Made by a program: the position numbers and the translations under genes. This document shows positions 56,228-64,000 of a stretch of DNA of 64,000 nucleotides, piece after piece (positions within the stretch are counted from its first letter, which is position 1; each line of letters starts with the position of its first letter). Below the pieces are notes generated by a model. It had not been told where the DNA came from, ran no database searches, and was given only the letters and a program-made list of their open reading frames with translations. Origin of the DNA: Stenopsyche tienmushanensis (Eukaryota; Arthropoda; Insecta; Trichoptera; Stenopsychidae); NCBI GenBank assembly GCA_008973525.1, contig WACJ01000123.1:868001-932000 (forward strand), given 5' to 3'.

Positions 56228-56268
56228 CTTACCCATTTAGCTCCCAATGGTGTCAGATCTATGGATTT
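56228..56268 (+). repeat. Shared segment with GGTGTCAGATCT motif
   Basis: GACTTACCCATTTAGCTCCC then AATGGTGTCAGATCTATGGA, matching 6062-6106. Confidence 0.5.
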
Positions 56269-56277
56269 CACGCTGCA

Positions 56278-56316
56278 TAATGCGACTCATGTACAATGAC
56301 TGTACATGAATCGCAT
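56278..56316. repeat. Near-perfect 39-bp inverted repeat
   Basis: AATGCGACTCATGTACA and TGTACATGAATCGCATT pair over 17 positions with one mismatch around a 5-base loop ATGAC. It lies next to the GGTGTCAGATCT segment, as the 6344 palindrome lies about 270 bp from its counterpart at 6062-6106. Confidence 0.85.
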
Positions 56317-56399
56317 TATAGTTGTCCAGCGGTGGCTGAGGGCGTGATTGTGTTTACGTCTACTATTGTGTAAGATGTGTGCGATTCTACTCATTTGGA

Positions 56400-56830
56400 A
56401 CAACCTATTATTTCTTGTAGTATTCACTTGGAGCGCCTAAACTTGTACAAAACACGTCGAAGGTAACAAAACGGGCCGCCAAATATCTGTGCCCAATGAG
56501 ACTCTTATTTACCTTAGTTTCCTTTATTGGAAATACATTTATTCCGTCATATAGCGATTCATAAGTCGCACCTTGCTGATATATTTCTGTATCCAAGATG
56601 TTCCAATACAATGATATGGACACTTCCAATATTCCACAAGCTTACACACGGCTCGAACGTTGCATTCATTGATGCTCGCTGCAGTACACCGTTTACAACT
56701 TTCATTGTGTACATTATCTCGACCTTCACGTAACTTTTGGGCCCAATCAAATACATGGGTATTATTCATGGTAGCATCATCGAACTGTATCTCAAGTCTC
56801 CTCAAAATTTCACTTGATTTGAGCCCCAAA
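56400..56830 (-). pseudogene. Mariner-like transposase N-terminal half
   Basis: The minus frame from 56829 reads GLKSSEILRRLEIQFDDATM, NNTHVFDWAQKLREGRDNVH and NES. This is the first HTH of a mariner lineage with the pattern (S)AAEI...L...FGD.TMS...VF.W...F..GRE.V.DE. A degraded stretch with NVRAVCKLVEYWKCPYHCIG and an I..YIS.V region covers the second HTH. A second frame (56408-56629) overlaps with frame changes. About 100 codons are recognisable and no catalytic aspartates. The 12190-12400 relic is a deleted relative. Confidence 0.7.
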
Positions 56831-58780
56831 ATCTTATAACATCGGTCATGTAATATGAGGATCGATTTATAAATAAATCTGATTAGCTTTTACAACCCCC
56901 TACTAAGTCTATTACGCCACTACCCTTCGCCCCCCACAATCGATTACCTATAAATATATTTGCAAACTTATGAATGATATCGAATTTACATCGACAACGT
57001 GACACTTTCACGCGAAATTCGCCGATTCGCCTTGCGTTAATTGAATACCTTTTATGCGAAAACGTGCCTTGGAAGCCCATCAAAGAACATCAGCTCTATC
57101 AAGGCTTATCCTTCTTTCTGTGTGATCTGCACGTGACGACTCTCCGCAATAATGGCGGCATTGAATCGCAGAACATTGTTTTTTTTTTTTTAATTCGGTC
57201 CCTTTGAATGGAAAAATTGAGCCGGTGTCAGTCAGAGTTAGTTAGTTAACGACACGTGACACGTCAATCATAATGTCATCCGCGCACAATCATTAGGCGG
57301 ACATAATGGATGCACATAATGATAGCATATCGATGACCTTTATGTTCACGATATGCAAAACGAAGTTTGTGTAATTCGATCGATTAGGCTCCGCCATAAT
57401 GAGATGCGCCAGACCTGAAAGCTGAAGTCATTGTGTTCCTCGTGTGAAGCGCGCAGCGTCCCAAATCGATGTCAGCATCACCGCCAATCCAATGGATCCT
57501 GGCTTCATGATAACCTATGGGCATGCTTAATCCTGACGCCATGTCTATGATCAGTATATTTATTTTTAAAAAAAATTAGGGATTGGTGGAGTCTTTTGCT
57601 ACGCTTCACACATGGACCCTATGTTCTAAATATCAGGGTTGTCGAAATAGAATTTTTTCTTAAATTTTGGAAAAATATCCAAAATTTCACCTTTGAATCG
57701 TCATATTTCAACTTAAAAAATAATTCTATAAACAAAAACTAACAACTATTTTGAATTTTGTTTTTAAAAGTTCTCTAGATTATATCCTTTCGAACAATAT
57801 GCTACATGTCATATAAATCATTCAATAAGTCGTTAAACCAGAGAACTTGAAGAGATACCAGTTTGCCAGGGTCAAGGTTAAGAAAATACTTTTTATGTTT
57901 AAGATGTTTTTATTAAATTTATTTACAGAATTTGTATAAATTGGCCATATTTGCTTCGTATGCACGCATGAAACCTTTTCCTTATTTCAACTGTAGTCTT
58001 CTGAAGAACGAAAATAAATCCATTGGTGTCAGATCTGGATTCAAGAAGCATCTTATTGGAAATACGCTCTATATCTTTGCTATATTTTAATAGTTTGTTT
58101 ATCGTCCTCACAAACGTCGATATGTCGTTGTCTTTGCACAAGGTAGGCTTTATCATTTGGAAGCAAGATGAATTTTAATTTGTAGGTCCACGGGGGCGAT
58201 AACGCTTTTATTGCCCACCCTTAACGGCTGACATGTTTTCATACACACACGGAAAGCCTATTTTTATAGCGCGCTACGCTCACTGCGTATGTCAATTTTA
58301 TTGGACGCCATTTTATGACCGCATCGAACAATGTAATATTATTTTATTGCATTGGATATATCGGTTTTGCAGTAAAAAATATATTTTTTTGGATTCGATT
58401 CCATCGAGCCGAAGCGTCTTTTTGTCGCTCGTCTCTCTCTCTGCGCCGCCGAAAGTAACAATTTTGGAAAGTGGACGCAGATTTAATCGAATATATGAAG
58501 TCGTTTGTTCGGCGGACGGCGCGATAGGGGTTGAATTGAATTCGGCGAAACGGCGTTAAAAATTCGCAACCGCGGCGCGCTCCTTTGTGTTCCTCCCCTG
58601 CGGGTCTCGGTGATCAACATGAAAATGCGAACGAAAATAATTAACGTTGTTATTTTGAGGAAATGGCTTTTCCTGGAAAAGTTCCCCCGGGTGGGGACTC
58701 GGTTTTATAAAAGAGCGACCCGCGAGTTCAGACGTCAAATTGATGCTCGCCATCTAATATAAATGAACGCCCTGATGTGC
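56831..58780. other. Unresolved stretch with scattered frames
   Basis: Frames at 56883-57083, 56974-57207, 57923-58156, 58233-58559 and 58556-58753 have no recognisable domain. CATTGGTGTCAGATCTGGAT at 58022-58041 is another primer-binding-site-like motif. 58430-58560 is locally CG-rich. 57590-57640 is similar to 53840-53890. Confidence 0.3.
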
Positions 58781-58781
58781 C

Positions 58782-58911
58782 GAACCTTCTATAACGTCGA
58801 AATGTGGACCACGCTATAAAAAGCTAGGCACCTAGACACAGTGACTAACACTTGATAACCAATAACTATTTTTTAAAAAGGAAATGGACGCTATAGGAGG
58901 GTTGAATGTAT
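58782..58911. mobile_element. Pogo-like MITE, both ends present
   Basis: GAACCTTCTATAACGTCGAA with TGTGGACCACGCTATAAAAA at the left and GGACGCTATAGGAGGGTTGA with ATGTA at the right form imperfect inverted ends about 130 bp apart. The left end is the reverse complement of the single ends at 40251, 44531 and 12659. This copy therefore shows that the family is a short element with two such ends and a TA target. Confidence 0.6.
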
Positions 58912-59329
58912 TTTCATCCTCACTTACACATGTCACATTTGTCTAATGATCCAAACGATGTAAATATATATCCTTAGAGTTTTGCATAAATTGAGAGTTT
59001 ATTGTACTGTTTGCATAATTCGCGTAATCTATTGCGATATGAAGAACCGGCTAATCGTCACTTTGTCATGTGAAACTATAGTGTAAATATATTTTTTTTT
59101 TGTACACATGTCACATTATATTACACGTATTTCATAACGACGCATGGCGCAATTATAGGTAGAAGTAATTGGACGAACGAAAAAAAATATTTGAAAAATC
59201 AGACCTCACGCAATTGGCGAAAATTATTAGGCCGTCCCGAAAAAAATCCATTATTTTCGCACACTCGCGTTTGATTATAATTTGTATCCAAACACGATTT
59301 CAATAACTCAACATACAGTGGGCGCGAAC
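58912..59329. other. AT-rich stretch, nothing recognised
   Basis: Short AT-rich sequence between mobile-element ends. Confidence 0.4.
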
Positions 59330-59334
59330 ATTTT

Positions 59335-59370
59335 CGTTATGACGTATATATACGTCCCGCCCACCCGGCA
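59335..59370 (+). mobile_element. piggyBac-like end with palindromic core
   Basis: ATGACGTATATATACGTCCC followed by GCCCACCCGG. The core GACGTATATATACGTC is a perfect palindrome and recurs at 60227-60242 and, with one change, at 63200-63215. The TTAA expected outside is not evident here. Confidence 0.4.
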
Positions 59371-59509
59371 TGAGTTCATATTATAAATATTTTTAACGAT
59401 GCTTAGAATTTGTAAAAAAATCAATTAAACACAATTTTTATTTATTTATTTAGATGCATAAACACAAAGAGAAGTTAACAAATACAAAACAATAAACAAA
59501 AGCATTGAA

Positions 59510-60145
59510 ATTTATATCTAACAGAAATCGTACACCTCACCAGTACGTTAAAGGCATTGGCAGTAACTGTCTAATCTATGTATACATATATGTTTTTCAA
59601 ATTGTTCTATTTACTTTTCCCTATCGGTGATGTATTTACTACACCTCGACTCTAATAATGGAAATATCGATATGAAATATAATGGATACGGGATTCAGAT
59701 TTTTTGTATTCTTCTGTAATATAGTTATGAATCACATCAAAGTATTATAGTATATAAGTATTCATTTGCAACGATGGAAATAAATAATTTGTCGGGAAAT
59801 CGGGAATTTTGCGAGATTTAGTCCGGGTCTCAGCAGATAGGAATTTTATCAGTCACGTTGATGGTGTTATACGAAAATGGGGGCTCACGCCATATTTTCA
59901 AAATAATATTTGAATTTTTTAGTGTTTTATTTATCTATTTTTAAATTGTATTTTTATCTTTTCTTAAATACATAAAATTCCTTCGCTTTGAAATTATTTT
60001 TTATACTAAACAAATGGACTTATTAGTAATTTTTGATCAAATTTATCAATTTAATTTCTTAAACTATTAAAAATTCCGATCCCGGGATTCCGAGATCGAC
60101 TTATTCAATCCCGAAATCCCGGGATCGAAATATTGGCTCGGGATT
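59510..60145 (+). mobile_element. hAT element, family B, copy 7
   Basis: CAGAAATCGTACACCTCACC, GGCAGTAACTGTCTAATCTA, GTGATGTATTTACTACACCT, AATTTGTCGGGAAATCGGGA and CATATTTTCAAAATAATATT. It ends with ATCCCGAAATCCCGGGATCG and GGCTCGGGATTGGATACT at 60135-60152. It has the best preserved 3' end, and the transposase relic of copy 1 is deleted at GGCTCACGCCATATTTTC. Confidence 0.7.
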
Positions 60146-60226
60146 GGATACTCTATCCACTCCAATACAATAGCGAAGTGCAACCAATTTGCTACCTATC
60201 TTAAATTCATGTCAAAACATGCATGA

Positions 60227-60260
60227 CGTATATATACGTCTTGCCCACTTAACAGGTTAA
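60227..60260 (+). mobile_element. piggyBac-like end
   Basis: GACGTATATATACGTCTTGC then CCACTTAACAGGTTAA. It ends in GGTTAA, the inverse of the TTAACC start expected for the class. Confidence 0.45.
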
Positions 60261-60404
60261 TCAATAATTTATAAATGAAATAGAAGCATAGCATTGCGTT
60301 GCAAAATAGTATTCGTTGTTTATCTCTTTTCAAACTGCGATCTGTTTGCTGTTATTCATGCTTTTGCTCTATTTTGTGAGTTATACTGGATCTAAATTAG
60401 TGGT

Positions 60405-60640
60405 TCTTAAGCATTCTATGCTCATGAATCCCTACTTATAGCAAATTCCTGTTTTTGTGAGCAACTTCCATAAGTTCACACTCTAATCCAAAATGCAGGA
60501 TTTTATCCTGCTTCATTGGTGTCAGATCTTTGTTTGCAGTTGATTCAATAAATTTGTCGTTTCGTATGCATTCGTCTGAGTTTGTGGGTTGCAAAAGGAT
60601 CCAACACCCAATCGGGGATTAACCGAGTGAAGAATATTTT
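60405..60640 (+). mobile_element. LTR-like block, family B, second copy
   Basis: The inverse of 48816-49020: AAAATGCAGGATTTTATCCT, TTCATTGGTGTCAGATCT, GATTCAATAAATTTGTCG, CGTCTGAGTTTGTGGGTTGC and GGATCCAACACCCAATCGGG. AATAAA is on the opposite strand from the one expected if GGTGTCAGATCT were the primer-binding site, so the LTR reading is uncertain. Confidence 0.45.
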
Positions 60641-61017
60641 CAAATCTTTGGATGAAGTCAGAATGAAGACAACGAGCAAGCAAATCTTCATTCCGATTTT
60701 TTTAAATTTAGCAAACAAGTCGATGTATTAAAACCAATAATGGATTTTTTACGGAATAACCTAATATGTCCGTAATCCATCAGCGAGCAGGCAATGATCC
60801 GGTAATGATCGTGTATGGGTCAACGCGTTCAAAACACCGGAACGCCGACATAGCATTTGTCGGACACAAAACTATATTATTGTCTCCGAAACCTTGAATT
60901 TAAACAGGAGGCAGATCTCTCGCGCTTCGTATCTCAAAATGTCCGTTCTTTATATAGATCCATGATACATGGAAGGCGGTCACCTGGAAGGCGAGCAGTA
61001 ATAATCTGGAAGAGTAA
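60641..61017. other. Intergenic stretch, nothing recognised
   Basis: No frame or repeat end recognised. Confidence 0.4.
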
Positions 61018-61537
61018 TTAATTCACCACCAGGCCGAAACGTTTCGGGTGTCCCCTCGTCGTGCGTAGACTGCCAAACAATTTACAACCCCCCGTCTGAG
61101 AGCCTGCGTTGTATTTTTGTGCTGAAAAATTATAATTAGCCGATCGAACATTCTTCGTCCTTGCGTTTGACGGCTTCGCGAAGGAAGTGAGAAATATGCA
61201 CAGAACATAATCCGCATTACGGCGTAATCGAGTTAAATCGACGTGTCCGTGTAGGGAGGAGGCTTTTAAGCCTGTCGGGGTGCGTCCGTATACGTTATTC
61301 ATAGTTTGTACATTGATTCACAAAGGCTGTGTGTGTCTGTGTGTTTGTGTGTGCGTCGTTCAGTCGGGCACCGTGCCGATGTGCCCTTAACGTCCGCCCG
61401 TAGCGGCGATCAATAACACTCGTAGAGGGACCCAGCCGGCAACTGGGTCGACGGGGGCTTCCAACCGGGGGCCGCGGTCCTCCACCCCTCGCGCTTCCAC
61501 CCGACCTGTCCCGACTGAGACCTGGAATTCGCAAAAA
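61018..61537. promoter_or_regulatory. CpG-rich block, possible 5' gene region
   Basis: GC- and CpG-rich compared with the flanks, with a GTGTGTGT tract at 61328-61355 and GGGGGCCGCGG at 61468-61478. The minus frames 61018-61302 and 61295-61777 are open mainly because of composition and are not recognised. The position upstream of the open frames at 61538 suggests, without proof, a promoter or 5' UTR. Confidence 0.3.
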
Positions 61538-61931
61538 ATGCATACGAACAATAACGCGGCAGACCCGCCCAGGGCCGAGTCTCAGACGGAAGACTCTCAT
61601 AAGCGGGAGGGGACGAAAAATATTATCGTGGGTCAAACAGTCCCAGCCATCGCGACTCCCGTCATTGTCATACGGGACAGCTCCGAAATATTCCAAACCC
61701 AAAGCTGCTACATCAATCGATGAGATAATAAGCCCAGCATGTCTCCATCCGTCCTTTGAAGGGCGAGCTATTTTCAAACCTACAGAAAACCGATATTCAA
61801 TTACTCTGCGTTCGAATTCCTCAAATAATAACGCTCGAGATCAAAGCTCCGATATGTATTACCCTAATGTTTCTTATCAAAATAAATCAAATATTCAAGG
61901 AAAAAAATCGTTGATGCTCACACCCAACTGA
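61538..61931 (+). CDS. Candidate exon(s), unrecognised, two frames
   Basis: An ATG at 61538 opens MHTNNNAADPPRAESQTEDS, then TVPAIATPVIVIRDSSEIFQ, and stops at 61721-61723. A second frame, open before 61665 and ending at 61931, reads KAATSIDEIISPACLHPSFE, then RYSITLRSNSSNNNARDQ and KSLMLTPN. Both use varied codons and polar, asparagine/serine-rich residues, as in disordered parts of insect regulatory proteins. They overlap by about 60 bases, so at most one is right there; a splice or a frameshift could link them. It follows a CpG-rich block. No family was recognised. Confidence 0.25.
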
Positions 61932-62024
61932 CCGCCACAAGACGCTCGCATTGCATATTGTGTGTTTGAATTATGTGCCTCAATAATATCAACAGTGTCA
62001 AGGTTCATTTATTTTTTATGGATG

Positions 62025-62094
62025 CCTAATTTTCTATAGTGTTTTATTCCTATAGTGCGGTCCCTATTCCGACGCTATACAAGGGTCGAATGTA
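62025..62094 (+). mobile_element. Pogo-like element terminus
   Basis: TGGATGCCTAATTTTCTATA, TAGTGCGGTCCCTATTCCGA and CGCTATACAAGGGTCGAATG then TA. A diverged copy of the 40185-40251 end. Confidence 0.5.
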
Positions 62095-62208
62095 TATAAT
62101 AAAATAAGCGCGCCATTGGTCTGGTGGTCGCTTTATGCTACGTATTGTTTCACCCTGACGATGAGAGACCCTGGATCTGAAAAATAAATTCGGACTATAT
62201 CTACAGTT

Positions 62209-62631
62209 TTGAGCTGTAAATTCAGCGGCGGCATGCGAGCGCGAGGCCTCGTGGCAGGCTGTAGTGGAAGGCTTCTTCGGTGTTTAATTTTTCAGCTGTG
62301 TTGGTGTCGGCCGTTCGATACCGTTCCAGTTGCCACCGAGCTATGGGAGCTTGCGTATTTTTTCCCGGCGTGTATTTTGGCATATCCCCACAGCGGCCAT
62401 CGTCGGTCTAATGGGATTTCGATTCAATTTCTAGATAACGCAATGCCCGATCGTAATATCCGTATTTATTTATTTACCGCAGGGCGGTACGCGCCGGGAG
62501 ATAAGATTCGCATACGCTGTCCGATTATAAACGGGTACTTGCCGAGTAATACCCGCTCGCATCCTTGTTTCGTGATTGATCCGATCGATTCCCGACTCGT
62601 TCGAGAGGCCTACCGGTCTACAGACTTATAA
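62209..62631 (+). CDS. Open frame of 140 codons, unrecognised
   Basis: Open from a TTG at 62209 to a stop at 62629-62631; there is no early ATG, so if real it would be an internal or terminal exon. Its later part reads NGISIQFLDNAMPDRNIRIY, then RYAPGDKIRIRCPIINGYLP and SHPCFVIDPIDSRLVREAY, with varied codons and balanced composition. The first third is cysteine/leucine-rich and less convincing. CCCCACAGCGG at 62388-62398 could be an acceptor site in front of the better part, and AATAAA at 62631-62636 directly follows the stop. No known domain was recognised. Confidence 0.25.
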   Translation: MSCKFSGGMRARGLVAGCSGRLLRCLIFQLCWCRPFDTVPVATELWELAYFFPACILAYPHSGHRRSNGISIQFLDNAMPDRNIRIYLFTAGRYAPGDKIRIRCPIINGYLPSNTRSHPCFVIDPIDSRLVREAYRSTDL

Positions 62632-62842
62632 ATAAAACAACATCAATCCCGAAATGTTCGCCTGTTGTATTATAGCGTTTCTGGAGCGAAATCCGGGAAA
62701 CTATGTAGAATAGAAACAGAAACGGCGGTCGATGAACAGCTTTCTGCCAGCATGTAATTAAGCTAACAATCCCATCAATCATCGTTAACATCAGACCGCA
62801 TTACATACGGATCTATTGGATAATCGCAAGTCGATGATAAAG

Positions 62843-62880
62843 CCTCTGATGATAATGCACGCATATGTTGCGTGCGCACT
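62843..62880 (+). repeat. CGCACATG hairpin block (family C)
   Basis: CCTCTGATGATAATGCACGC then ATATGTTGCGTGCGCA. GCACGCATATGTTGCGTGC is nearly self-complementary. Confidence 0.45.
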
Positions 62881-63054
62881 CGAGCGATCCATAGAGAGTA
62901 TGCCCGCATATACGCGCATTTATTTTCAATGCTGTGCGTTTATTTGTGCAAACATTATATTTACCATTAAAATGTCAATGGAATTTGTCTCATTGTTTAT
63001 AAAACTAAATACACACGCATAGATTATGAATGATTACCCGAAGAAATGAACGAA

Positions 63055-63238
63055 TTGTGTGTGTTATCAATAGTGTATAGGTTCATTTATTTACACGACA
63101 CTGCAATCGGGCATATCCGTCAATTTCCATTGAGGTTTGCTTAAATTTCACAATGCGGATATATCCGTCATACCCGCTTTGCATAGACTTTGGTCTTGAC
63201 GGATATATACGTCATATCCACTTGAGGGGTTAAACACT
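63055..63238 (+). mobile_element. piggyBac-like end with repeated TATCCGTCA words
   Basis: GGGCATATCCGTCAATTTCC, GCGGATATATCCGTCATACC and GACGGATATATACGTCATAT are three related words, closing with CCACTTGAGGGGTTAA at 63223-63238. Inverted, this begins TTAACCCCTCAAGTGG, a proper piggyBac-type start with subterminal repeats. The left part (63070-63100, TAGTGTATAGGTTCATTTAT) matches 1730-1755. Confidence 0.5.
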
Positions 63239-64000
63239 AGATTAGGTCACAAAAATAAATTAAAAAACATTTTCTGATTAAAAACCACTAGTTTTTTATT
63301 ACAATTTCCTCAATCTAAGTACAAACCATTACTCGATCGATTTTTTAAACACTTTTTTTATGGCGTTTATTGTTTATAATATTTTAGTCTATTTTTGCGC
63401 GGTTTTCGCTATCGCGGGTCTTTCAATCTGAAATGTAAACTCTGCAACGATATGGTTTATCGGCGCGGATCGATGCGGGCCGCAATAGTGAGCTCAGCTG
63501 AATCCGAATTTACGGGTGAAGTTTTTGCGGGCAGAGCCCCTCTCTGTGCTCTCAGCTGTTGGGGGGGGCAGAGTCCACCTCCCCCCGGCCGAGGAGTATC
63601 GATCGGCACCGAGCGAACTTTACAGTATCTAAAGCTGAACCCGCGAGCTCGACCTTTGAGGAATTCACGTAATATTAAGTCACATCGCGTGACAATCGCC
63701 TACTTATAAATAGACCCCCTATAATTATTTTTTATGCCATTATGTCGTGCGGTCGGCATTTACATCCCCAGTTCTCAAGACGGCGCTCGATATCCATCTT
63801 CGGTTGTTCTTTATTTTCCGTTAGGACGATCGTCGTCCTAACGGAGCTCGCTCTAAAACGAAGCGGAAGGCCAGCGAGCGAACGCGCTTCCCGTTGTCCT
63901 AGACAATGGTCTCTTCCAGGTTCCCCTCTAGCGTCGAGGTCGACTGATGAGCGTCTTCCTCGTCGCGGCTGGCCGTGACGCCTATTATCCTTCCGATCGA
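63239..64000. other. CpG-rich right edge with unrecognised frames
   Basis: From 63395 the sequence becomes CG-rich with frames 63395-63709 (an ATG-less start) and 63742-63978. The first contains a GGGGGGGG tract and an SPPPPGRG stretch, the second an arginine-rich end. Neither is recognised. The window ends inside this block, so a gene may continue beyond. Confidence 0.25.
63818..63844. repeat. Perfect 12-bp hairpin
   Basis: CCGTTAGGACGA and TCGTCCTAACGG are exact inverse arms around TCG. It is in the CpG-rich right edge; no T tract follows, so it is not an obvious terminator. Its role is unknown. Confidence 0.85.

Noticed and set aside
61295..61777. A 160-codon minus-strand frame
   Set aside because: Arginine/glycine-rich because of CpG-rich composition, and it overlaps a more plausible plus-strand frame; no family recognised.
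1..64000. tRNA and rRNA genes
   Set aside because: I looked for paired A- and B-box promoters and for conserved rRNA words and found none; tRNA-like words are primer-binding-site motifs only.

Overview
The window looks like TE-rich, AT-rich intergenic DNA from an arthropod, most probably an insect. The basis is the mix of transposon relics: R1/LOA-type non-LTR retrotransposon ORF2 ends, several mariner lineages of the kinds common in insects, LTR fragments next to a motif matching the 3' end of a tRNA-Leu, hAT, MULE, piggyBac-like and pogo-like ends. There are also long A/T runs and no bacterial operon organisation. The species cannot be named from the sequence. No complete host protein-coding gene, tRNA, rRNA or CRISPR array could be supported. 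Most long open frames are shadows of repeats or chance frames, and several begin only at TTG.

Layout. 1-5 kb: an unresolved open region at 1.1-1.7 kb, an antisense LTR at 1.8-2.2 kb, then AT-rich sequence. 5-12.7 kb: a hAT element with a transposase C-terminal remnant, a deleted mariner ending in a perfect 35-bp palindrome, LTR fragments, R1-type pieces on both strands, a mariner pseudogene, more LTR ends and a second deleted mariner. 14.3-21.5 kb: two 5'-truncated R1-type copies on the plus strand, each running into a minus-strand R1 piece at the same 3'-terminal sequence, with hAT-type MITEs and a MULE MITE between them. 21.5-34 kb: mostly unique AT-rich DNA, a CpG-rich block at 25.5-27.1 kb that may be a promoter or 5' end of a gene, and small repeat families. 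34.35-35.98 kb: a well-delimited MULE (Mutator-like) element with long terminal inverted repeats and a truncated, once-frameshifted transposase. 37-39.3 kb: tandem minus-strand R1 remnants, one carrying a hAT MITE with an exact 8-bp target duplication, followed by a mariner pseudogene. 40-60 kb: mariner, pogo-like, hAT and LTR fragments, including a cluster of minus-strand copies of one hAT family. 61-64 kb: CpG-rich sequence with a few open frames that might be host exons but are not recognised.

The coding remnants are all element proteins (reverse transcriptase C-terminal domains and transposases) broken by stops, frameshifts or deletions. They do not form a working pathway. The main biological content is the insertion history: which elements nest in which, what target duplications survive, and which small repeat families (conserved hairpins, the GGTGTCAGA motif, foldbacks) remain unexplained.
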